A stretch of 37,474 nucleotides of DNA from Pseudomonadota bacterium (GTDB lineage: Bacteria > Myxococcota_A > UBA796 > SXON01): contig SXON01000148.1 in assembly GCA_005778355.1 (NCBI GenBank), positions 1 to 37,474 of the forward strand, in the 5' to 3' direction. Position 1 is the stretch's first letter. Every line of letters begins with the position of its first letter. Below, in pieces: positions 7,520 through 14,674 of this stretch. A program made the position numbers and the translations under genes. The notes beneath the pieces are model-generated. The model saw only the letters and a list, made by a program, of their open reading frames with translations, had not been told where the DNA came from and did not search any database.

Positions 7520-9253
7520 CTATGCCCAAACCCCCAGGATCCCCGCCACCCTCCCAACGAGCCTCTCCCGCCTCGACGCGTAGAACGCAGGGAACGTCGT
7601 CACCTCGGTGCCGATCTCGCCGAGCAGGTGTCGGTCGCAGTGCGCTCGCCGCGCCTCCGTGTCGGGGTACACCTCGGTCAGCCATTCAGCGGGGAGCTTG
7701 TCCTTCTTCGCCACGTTGATCGGCCCTTCCAGCAGTTGCAGGTTCGCCAGCCTGTCGACGTGTTCGCCGTACCACTCGATCTGGTCGGCCGGAACGCCTG
7801 CCTTCGCCAGCCGAGAAGCCGAGAAGCGGCCACGCGGGAACACGTGGTCCACGTGGAAGTGGTTTCGCAGGTCGACATGCGGAAAGAGCAGGGTGAGCAA
7901 GGGGAAGGTGCGCCGATCACCGTAGGCGGAATCGACGAGGTCCTCCACCTCTTCGCGCTCGAACCGCAGCGACTTGCCCCGCTGTGCCATCCGAGACTCC
8001 AACTCGTCCACGGGGAAGGCCTCGGCGCCGTGCACGTTGATCACCTCGCGCAGCGCCGTGAGCAGGGTGTCGAGGCCAGCGCCCCAGATGCCCGATTTCA
8101 GGAGCGAGCGGGCGAGCCACCCTCGGAGCGCGTCGCGGTCGGCGGCATGCGCGCGCGAAGTCCGGAAGCTGTCGTCGGCGCCTCGTTTGTAGAGGTAGTG
8201 CGCGATTGGAAGCAGCGCGCTGTCGGCAGAGAGCGACTGCCCCGAGTACCCGAGGTCGGCCACGAGGCCGACTGTCACCCGGAGAGCTTGCTTGATGACC
8301 TCCCAGCGCCCCTCGAGCACCGCCATGTTCTCCGCCGTGAAGTTCGTCACGTTGAACCCGACGCTCGCCACCTCGGCGAGCATCAAGCCCGCCTTCAGCA
8401 CGAAGTCCTTGCTGAGCGCGAAGCCGAAGCGGGTGCCGTTCAACTCGTCGACCAGCGTGTGGATCTCCTTCCGCGCGTCCTTGCCCGCCCACTGCGCCGT
8501 GGCGATCGACAGCAAGAGGTCGGAGTACGACAGCTTCGTGCCCCCGCTGTTGGTGCGGATGAAGATGTGGAGCACGCGGTCGAGGTCCTGAGCGTCCTCC
8601 TCGTAGTAGGCGACGACGCCCTCCTTGTGCACCACCGAGTGCAGGCGCTCGAGCAGTCGGAAGGGCTCCTTGGATTGGGTGAGGCCCATCTCGATCACGT
8701 GCCCGAACAGGTCGGCTCCCGACTCGATCTCGAGGATGCGCCACGCCGGGAACCAGGCGTGCGTGGCGTCGCGATGGCGCGCGCGCTCCTCGGTGAGGAA
8801 CGTGAAGGGCGGCTCGTTGTCGCCCTCCACGTCGAGCAGATTCAAGTACAGGCGCTTCACCGGGAAGGCGTGGGGGTTGTCCCACCACTTCCGGGGCTCC
8901 TTCACCGCGAGCGAACCACGCAGCCCGATGTTGAGGGCCGTGAGCCGCTGCTGGCCGTCGAGCACCGCCACCACGCCCTGGTCGGGTGGCATGGTCACCG
9001 GCGGGCAGTGCGGGTTGTCCCGCTGGTGGTAGTGCAGCACGAAGTCGTAGTACTTGTACTTGCGCACGCTCTCCTTGCCGACGTTCCAGAACAGGAAGGA
9101 GCCGATGGGGTAGCCCTTCATGAGCGAGTCGAAGAGCGTGCAGATCTGTTCGGGTTGCCACACGAACTCTCGCTGGATCGCGGGTAGTACGAACTGGTGG
9201 TGATGCACGCGCTTGAGCGCCTTCTCGATGGTGATCGGGGTCTGGAACGGCAT
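7520..9253 (-). CDS. GmrSD-type DUF262-DUF1524 restriction enzyme
   Basis: A 577-aa single-chain relative of the type IV enzyme GmrSD and of SspE. The N-terminal DUF262 half (GmrS-like, ParB-related NTPase fold) shows the diagnostic QREFVW at about 27-32, YPIGSFLFW at about 48-56 and DGQQRLTAL at 99-107. The C-terminal DUF1524 half carries an HNH-type nuclease: DH at 469-470 in FHVDHVFPRGRF, followed by N504 and N513 in NLQLL...INVAKKDKLP. Known relatives use NTP hydrolysis and DNA cleavage against glucosylated, hydroxymethylated or otherwise modified phage DNA; the modification sensed here is unknown. All key residues appear intact. It begins with ATG at 9253 and is followed after 31 bases by the helical-repeat gene. 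It lies about 450 bases downstream of the large defence array, on the same strand, and may be a later addition to the island. Confidence 0.9.
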   Translation of the reverse strand: MPFQTPITIEKALKRVHHHQFVLPAIQREFVWQPEQICTLFDSLMKGYPIGSFLFWNVGKESVRKYKYYDFVLHYHQRDNPHCPPVTMPPDQGVVAVLDGQQRLTALNIGLRGSLAVKEPRKWWDNPHAFPVKRLYLNLLDVEGDNEPPFTFLTEERARHRDATHAWFPAWRILEIESGADLFGHVIEMGLTQSKEPFRLLERLHSVVHKEGVVAYYEEDAQDLDRVLHIFIRTNSGGTKLSYSDLLLSIATAQWAGKDARKEIHTLVDELNGTRFGFALSKDFVLKAGLMLAEVASVGFNVTNFTAENMAVLEGRWEVIKQALRVTVGLVADLGYSGQSLSADSALLPIAHYLYKRGADDSFRTSRAHAADRDALRGWLARSLLKSGIWGAGLDTLLTALREVINVHGAEAFPVDELESRMAQRGKSLRFEREEVEDLVDSAYGDRRTFPLLTLLFPHVDLRNHFHVDHVFPRGRFSASRLAKAGVPADQIEWYGEHVDRLANLQLLEGPINVAKKDKLPAEWLTEVYPDTEARRAHCDRHLLGEIGTEVTTFPAFYASRRERLVGRVAGILGVWA

Positions 9254-9704
9254 GGCGCCGCGAGTCTAACGCCGGCTCGGCGCGCGCATGCTCCTCGCCT
9301 CGTCGATTCTCGACGAGTTCCTCTCAGGGGAATTTGGTCATCGCCATCGCAGGTGACGACACCGACGACACTGGCCCGCCCCGCGTCGGCTGGTGGCGTA
9401 CCAACTTGTGCGAAGAGTTCGAGGGCCTCGACTTGCTCACTCGCCTGCTGCCTCGGACCGCCCGATGGGCGGCGCTGGCGGAGCGTCGCGCCGTGTATCC
9501 CTGCGGTGACTTCGAGTGGACGGTGATGAGGCGCGGTGGTGCTTCGCGGGCGGGCGGCGGTCTGTGGCGAGCCGCCGGGCGCGCGATGGCGCGCTTCTCG
9601 TGGGCAGCCTCGAGGCGAGCCAGCCACGCGGCCGTCATGGCGATCTGGCGAGCGCGCGAGGCGGTCGCTGGGCGGGGTGTGCTCGCCGAGTGGTCACGCA
9701 ACAT
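9254..9704. other. 451-base gap between the defence array and the GmrSD gene
   Basis: No intact gene can be assigned. The plus strand has a short coding-like patch (9334-9540, listed separately). The minus strand has an open frame (9704-9324) whose ATG directly abuts the stop of the PLD-SNF2 gene, but its product becomes Ser/Arg/Pro-rich and unprotein-like in its second half. I see no hairpin with a T-tail and no repeat. Confidence 0.4.
9334..9540 (+). pseudogene. Possible gene remnant with a DDTD motif
   Basis: About 65 codons on the plus strand read like real protein, starting AIAGDDTDDTG and continuing through WWRTNLCEEFEGLDLL to YPCGDFEWTV, with strong third-position G/C bias. The GxDDTDxT opening recalls the N-terminus of the TiaS-like (tRNA-Ile2 agmatinylcytidine synthase) fold, but this is a weak resemblance. 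The only start is a TTG three bases after an AGGGG, which is too close for good initiation. The frame stays open into the antisense of the next gene with no protein-like content. I read it as a decayed fragment at the island boundary; it could be chance. Confidence 0.25.
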
Positions 9705-12700
9705 TCACACTGGAATCCCGACGATCATCGACACGATTCGGTCAGAAATCGGAGGGAGCATGGGGATCCGGCTGAAGGCACGAGCGATCGCCTCGGTGCC
9801 CACTGGCTCGTCGCACAGCGGCTTGTAGAGGTCGTCAATCCGCCACAGGCGCCTCGACCTCCTGCGTTCGGCGAGGAACTTCCGCTGTACTGGCCGCACG
9901 ACCTGAAGCCACGCATCGGCGACCGAGCGCGGGTCGGCGTGCTCGTCGAACTCGGGAGCGGGTGCAAGCATGGCGACGATGCGCTTCAGGAGCCGTACCC
10001 TGATCATGTCGCCATCACGAAACGCCCTATCCGCCCAGACCTTCAGCACTTTGTCGGCCAGCAGGAGCGCGCGCTGGCGTCGCATGGGGAGGAGTACCCG
10101 CTCCGTGGAGCGGAGCCGACTCACCATCGCCCGGATCACCGGGTCGGCACGATCATCCATCGGGTGGTCGAGCGTCTCTGGCGCCAGTCGCTCACGGAGC
10201 AGCTCGGCGATACGGCCAAGGTCCGCGACCGGCGGCGCTTCGAGTCCGTCCAGGAGCACCCACCGAGGGGCGATGCGCTGTATCCCGCCGACCGCGAAGA
10301 ACGCCCACGCTGAGTGCGCGCGGACCAGACTTATGCAAGCTACCACGTCGGCCTGGCTCGTCCGCATGAGGGCGTACACGTTCGGCGGTACGGGTCCTCC
10401 GCTTTCCACCAGCTCACGCACCGGACGGAACGCATCGTAGAGCGACCGAGGATCTTCGTTCCGCGCGACGTCTGCGCGGATGGCGAGGTCCTCGATCTTG
10501 ATGGACTGCGCGCCGTCGTCTTCCGGCATCTGCAGGTTCGCGCCGATGAGATCGGCCACCACCTCGTGTCGTTCCCGGAGCAGGTCCTTCCGCCGGGGGG
10601 CGAACCCTGGCGGGTCCCTCGGCCACCAGATCTCAACCTCGTCGTGGGGGCTGTCCATCCGGTCTACACGTCCGGCGCGTTGCTCGGCCGTGCGGATGAC
10701 GGTCGGCGTGTCGAGGTGCACGACGGCCGAGGCGGACTGGAGGTTCATGCCCTCGCTGAAGGCGTCGGTGCAGAGCGCGATCAGCCGGTTTACGGCAGTG
10801 TCGAGGCCAAGCTGTTTCATCGCGATCTTCTTCGCCTGTCGTCCTCCCTCACCACTGAAGAGGTCGACGGGGAGGCCATGCGCCTTCAGACGCGCCTCGA
10901 AGACCTTGAGACTGAGCACGTGCGAGTCATACGCGATGACGAGCCCGCGCCGGTCGAGGAGCTTGTGGAGCTCTCGTAACTTCGCGCTCTCACGGGCGTC
11001 CGACATGCCCTTCGCCGCCTCGCCGATCGCCCGGTACAGCGCTCGGTCCGCCTCGCATTGCCGCTGGTGGTCCTCGGGAACCCAGAGCCAACGGGGGGCG
11101 CTGTCTCGTAGTTCGTCGGCGAGGCCCCACTCCGGGGGTTTCCCCGCGAGGCCGGTCAGCGTGCCGAGGGTGTCTCCGGTCGGCTCCTTGCTGTCCGCGC
11201 TCAGGCCGAGCGCGAGATCCCTGATCGCGGCCTCCGTCCCATGGATGTGTTCGTAGAGTGCCGCTCTCGACGACCGCAGGCAGTCGAGGACGAAGTGCTG
11301 CGCGAGTGCAGCGACGCTGCGCACAACCCGGCGCAGATACTCCTCTTCTGTCATGCCATCGATCGCCAGGCTCCGTGGTAGTTCGAGCCGACGTCCGAGG
11401 CGGGCCACGCCGCTGAGCTGCTCGGCGAGTCGCACGATCTCCGTCGCACGCCCGATGTCCTCGGGGCTCGTGTCAACGTCGTAGAACTGGGCCCGGTGGT
11501 GCGGATAACGAGCGCTTCGGCCCGACTTGAGCCAGTATTCGTTGGGCCTGGCCTCGGCGATGCGGTTGAGCTCCGTGCGCGTGCGCCGAACCATGAACTG
11601 TCGTACCTGCCCCCGCAGCGCGTCTCGGTCGCCCTCGTCGCCCGTGCCGCCGTTTCGTCGAAGCTTCATCAGCCTCTCCAACGAGGTCAACGCCTCATCG
11701 GGGAAGTTGTCGGCCCCAAGGAGCTCGATCAGCGCGAGGAGATCCGTGGCCCCCCGGTTGATCGGCGTGGCCGTGAACAGCACCGCGTTGTCCGCGTAGT
11801 GCGACAGGATCCGCTTGGTTCGCTGGGAAGGGTTCAGGTAGTTGTGCGCCTCGTCCAGAGCGAGCAGCTCGGTCTCGGCGATCGCGTCGATGAGGGACTG
11901 GTGCCCAGACGCCGCCACATTGCTCAGTGGACCGTGCGAGTCGACGCGCCACCGCAGGCCAGCCTCGTCGAGGGAGTGATGCCAGGACTCCACAATCGGC
12001 GGTGGCGCGATCATCACGGGCTCCACTCGGCGCCCATTGCCCATGCGGAGCTGCCGATCGTAGGCGGCGCGGAGCAGCCACGCGCCCATCCGCGTCTTTC
12101 CGGACCCGGTGGCGTCCGCGATGAGTACGCTCCCGACGTTGTGGAGGGTCCAGACGGCCTGGGAGATGCCCTGCAACTGGTGAGGCCACAGCGGTCCTCG
12201 CGCGAGATTGTCGAGCTCCTCCGGCGGGATGTAGCGCCGCGCCCACTCCCCCTCCAGGATCGCCGCGCACGCTCGTGCGAGCGCCTCCTGCCACGTCACC
12301 GCCTTGAGCAGGGCGTCCAGCAGCTTCAGGAACTCGTCGCGGTAGTCCATCCCCCCGTCCCAGATGCCCTCGGCGAGCTGGCGAGCTTCGTCGTAGGCCG
12401 GGGTGCTGGCCATGAACCGCGCATTGGCCTCCGACTGCCCCGTGAGGCCGTTGTCGGTGTAGTTGCTGGAGCCCAGGGTGAGCGCCTGCGGGGACACGTA
12501 GACCTTGGCGTGGACCGCGCGTTCGCGGCGCGCTGCCCGAATCTGAATGTCGGAGACGTCCATGGCCTGCTTCACCCGGACGATGTCGCCGGAGCGGAGA
12601 ACGCTGATTCCTCTCTCCAGCCAGTAGTCGCGCACCTCGTCCGCTAGGCGGTCCCCGCCGAGCCTCCAGGTGTCCCGCTTGGAGGCGAAGGGTTCGTTCC

Positions 12701-13388
12701 CGAAGAGGATGCGGACCTGCCCCCCAGGTCCGTAGTCGCGTTGCGCAAGGAACCGGATGACTCGGTCCAGCGAGGCGTAGCCGGCGATGACGAGCACATC
12801 GCCCGGATCGGAGAGGTCGGCGCCGACGACCCGGTCGACGCGCGCTCCGTCTTCATTGTGGGGGAACCTGGAGGGGTCGGGCCACGCGCGGGGAACATCT
12901 GGTGTTTGCGGGCGGTCGAACAGGCCAACCTGGTTGCGCGACTTGACCGGCGCGGCGACCTCGCTGCCCCTCATCCACGCCAGCCACTGCCGCAACGTGC
13001 TTGCACGGCGTCCACGGGTCTCCGGCGCGAGCGTGGAGCACGCTTCCAGGAAGCTCTCCGCGCGATCGGCCTCGAGCTCGGTGATCGTCTCGGCCCCCGT
13101 CCACCCAAGCCACGCCGCGCCCACAGGCGAGGCGGCGAACGCCCGTGCGAACGCCGCCCGAGCCTCGGCGCCGCTCGTCGGGAACTCCGAGAGCAGCGCG
13201 GTGGGGTGGCCGGCCTGGTCCAGCAGGCCGAGCGCCTTCAGCGCGCTCCGGCAGTACTGGATGTCGCGGACATCCGAGAAGCCATCAGGCGTGCCTGCAC
13301 CACCCGCGACGGCGTAGTGGCGAGCCAGGCGCAGGACCTTCTCCGGGTTGTTCGCCTGCGGGATCTGGTTGGACGAAAGACCCATCAC
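9705..13388 (-). CDS. PLD-nuclease/SNF2-helicase fusion protein
   Basis: A 1227-aa fusion. After a helical N-terminus (about 1-190), a phospholipase D-type domain carries H293-x-K295 in VHAKVYV followed by SSNYTDNG, one HKD half-site. An SF2/SNF2-type helicase follows: Walker A DATGSGKT with K431, DEAH at 512-515, motif III FTATPI, and motif VI with Q..GR..R near residues 896-907 (RTAEQRAGRVDR). About 300 further residues at the C-terminus are helical and unrecognised. PLD-SNF2 chains are known in prokaryotic defence islands as ATP-driven nucleases. It is the last gene of the array, coupled to the McrC-like gene (GTG at 13388 overlaps its TGA; an ATG at 13385 is an equally good start). It may supply the SNF2 helicase role that drmD has in class 1 DISARM, although the kinase fusion is the better drmD candidate. 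Confidence 0.88.
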   Translation of the reverse strand: MMGLSSNQIPQANNPEKVLRLARHYAVAGGAGTPDGFSDVRDIQYCRSALKALGLLDQAGHPTALLSEFPTSGAEARAAFARAFAASPVGAAWLGWTGAETITELEADRAESFLEACSTLAPETRGRRASTLRQWLAWMRGSEVAAPVKSRNQVGLFDRPQTPDVPRAWPDPSRFPHNEDGARVDRVVGADLSDPGDVLVIAGYASLDRVIRFLAQRDYGPGGQVRILFGNEPFASKRDTWRLGGDRLADEVRDYWLERGISVLRSGDIVRVKQAMDVSDIQIRAARRERAVHAKVYVSPQALTLGSSNYTDNGLTGQSEANARFMASTPAYDEARQLAEGIWDGGMDYRDEFLKLLDALLKAVTWQEALARACAAILEGEWARRYIPPEELDNLARGPLWPHQLQGISQAVWTLHNVGSVLIADATGSGKTRMGAWLLRAAYDRQLRMGNGRRVEPVMIAPPPIVESWHHSLDEAGLRWRVDSHGPLSNVAASGHQSLIDAIAETELLALDEAHNYLNPSQRTKRILSHYADNAVLFTATPINRGATDLLALIELLGADNFPDEALTSLERLMKLRRNGGTGDEGDRDALRGQVRQFMVRRTRTELNRIAEARPNEYWLKSGRSARYPHHRAQFYDVDTSPEDIGRATEIVRLAEQLSGVARLGRRLELPRSLAIDGMTEEEYLRRVVRSVAALAQHFVLDCLRSSRAALYEHIHGTEAAIRDLALGLSADSKEPTGDTLGTLTGLAGKPPEWGLADELRDSAPRWLWVPEDHQRQCEADRALYRAIGEAAKGMSDARESAKLRELHKLLDRRGLVIAYDSHVLSLKVFEARLKAHGLPVDLFSGEGGRQAKKIAMKQLGLDTAVNRLIALCTDAFSEGMNLQSASAVVHLDTPTVIRTAEQRAGRVDRMDSPHDEVEIWWPRDPPGFAPRRKDLLRERHEVVADLIGANLQMPEDDGAQSIKIEDLAIRADVARNEDPRSLYDAFRPVRELVESGGPVPPNVYALMRTSQADVVACISLVRAHSAWAFFAVGGIQRIAPRWVLLDGLEAPPVADLGRIAELLRERLAPETLDHPMDDRADPVIRAMVSRLRSTERVLLPMRRQRALLLADKVLKVWADRAFRDGDMIRVRLLKRIVAMLAPAPEFDEHADPRSVADAWLQVVRPVQRKFLAERRRSRRLWRIDDLYKPLCDEPVGTEAIARAFSRIPMLPPISDRIVSMIVGIPV

Positions 13389-14674
13389 GCCGACGCCATC
13401 GCCGCGTTGACCGTCGGCACTTCATCAACGGGCTGAATGACGTTCTCCAGCACCCCATCCACCACGACGCTCGGCACCCAGTCCCCCCACCCCACCGCGA
13501 TCGTCGGGTCTCCAACCCGCGCTTTCCCGGCCACGGCTCCGGGTACCGTGAGGACGGACTTGAGCCAGCCCGTCAGCGCCTCGCCGTACTCGAACCGGTA
13601 GAGGACGGCCTCGCTGAAGCCGGTGCGCTCGTACCCACCGTCGGCGGTGTGCTTGATCTCCCCGACGACGTACCGGGTCGGGGTGCCCGGCACCGTCACC
13701 GCGACGGTCCAGTCCGGGCGCAGGCGACCCACGCTGCCGAAGTAGTAGGCCGCACTGCAGTCACGTGGTCCTGGCGGTAGGACGACCTGGTTGTAATAGA
13801 CCTCCACGCGTGCTCCGTCATGTCGTCGAAGCACCGCGAGGTCCCGTCGCCCCGAGTGGATGAGCCCCTGCGACAGGGTCCACTGTCCGGGCTCAGCCTC
13901 GTTCACCCGCGTCCACAGCGCGCCGAGCAGCCGAAGGGTGACCGCGATCTCGAACCGCGTGTCCGCTGAGGCTGGAGCGAGGGCGCCGCGTGCGAGGAGC
14001 GCCGCCGTCGCCTCCTCGTCCGGAACATCGAACGCGACGCGAAGCCGTCGATACCAGCGTTCCGCGGTCCGGTAGGTCGGCTCTCGCGCGGAGCGGGCCG
14101 CGACGAGGTCCGAAGCCTCGATGGGGCGATCCGACACCTGGCGGAGCACCGTCCCTTCGCGCAGCAGGCCGATGCGGTGCTCGCACTCGTCGATGGGACC
14201 CGACCAACTGGCGCCGGGGAGCAACCCTGCGTCGCGAAGCCGCGCGAGCTCGCGGCCGACGCGGGAGAGCACGTGCTTGAGCAGGACGGTCTCGGGCAGG
14301 TCGTAGCTGCGACGGCGGGCGCGGGTCACGAAGGTGCTGGGGTTCCCCGCTAGCCGCTCGGCGAGCGTGGTGCGAACGTCGAGTCGGCCCTGGAACCCTT
14401 CCTCCCACCTGCGGGCGTACACCTCCGTCTGCGATGGCAGGACCTCGACCAGGCGAGGGACGAGCACGTGCACGAAGGTCCGCAGCTCCGCGGTGGACTC
14501 CGGTGGAGAGAACGCCGCGCTTCCCTGGAGAACCCGGAGATGGTCAGGGCGCCCGAGCCGCGCGAGGAACCGCGCGGCTACCTCGGGCGCGATCGCCCTG
14601 TGCATCGAGCTGGGCAGCAGAAAACCGGGGAACTCGTCAGCGAGCCACGCCTCCCAGTCGTCGGTGCTAGTCAT
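13385..14674 (-). CDS. McrC-like PD-(D/E)XK nuclease subunit
   Basis: A 429-aa protein starting at the ATG at 14674, which overlaps the end of the McrB-like gene by 8 bases; longer in-frame starts would run deep into that gene. The N-terminal two-thirds is helical and matches no family I can name, in the position held by the DUF2357/McrC N-domain. The C-terminal third has a PD-(D/E)XK nuclease core: D321 in RPDWTV, then E339 and K341 in VVGEIKHT, spaced as expected. Placement directly after an McrB-type motor strongly suggests that it is the endonuclease partner, activated by NTP-dependent translocation. Sequence divergence from classical McrC is evident, so I give no gene symbol. Confidence 0.75.
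   Translation of the reverse strand: MTSTDDWEAWLADEFPGFLLPSSMHRAIAPEVAARFLARLGRPDHLRVLQGSAAFSPPESTAELRTFVHVLVPRLVEVLPSQTEVYARRWEEGFQGRLDVRTTLAERLAGNPSTFVTRARRRSYDLPETVLLKHVLSRVGRELARLRDAGLLPGASWSGPIDECEHRIGLLREGTVLRQVSDRPIEASDLVAARSAREPTYRTAERWYRRLRVAFDVPDEEATAALLARGALAPASADTRFEIAVTLRLLGALWTRVNEAEPGQWTLSQGLIHSGRRDLAVLRRHDGARVEVYYNQVVLPPGPRDCSAAYYFGSVGRLRPDWTVAVTVPGTPTRYVVGEIKHTADGGYERTGFSEAVLYRFEYGEALTGWLKSVLTVPGAVAGKARVGDPTIAVGWGDWVPSVVVDGVLENVIQPVDEVPTVNAAMASA

Noticed and set aside
7628-9187. Long plus-strand open frame over the GmrSD gene
   Set aside because: The minus strand encodes clear DUF262 and DUF1524 motifs; the plus product is His/Arg/Val-rich with no recognisable fold.
9324-9704. 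Minus-strand open frame of 126 codons starting right after the PLD-SNF2 stop
   Set aside because: The ATG abutting the stop is tempting, but the second half of the product is Ser/Arg/Pro-rich and the opposite strand is more protein-like. I found no ribosome binding site specific to it.
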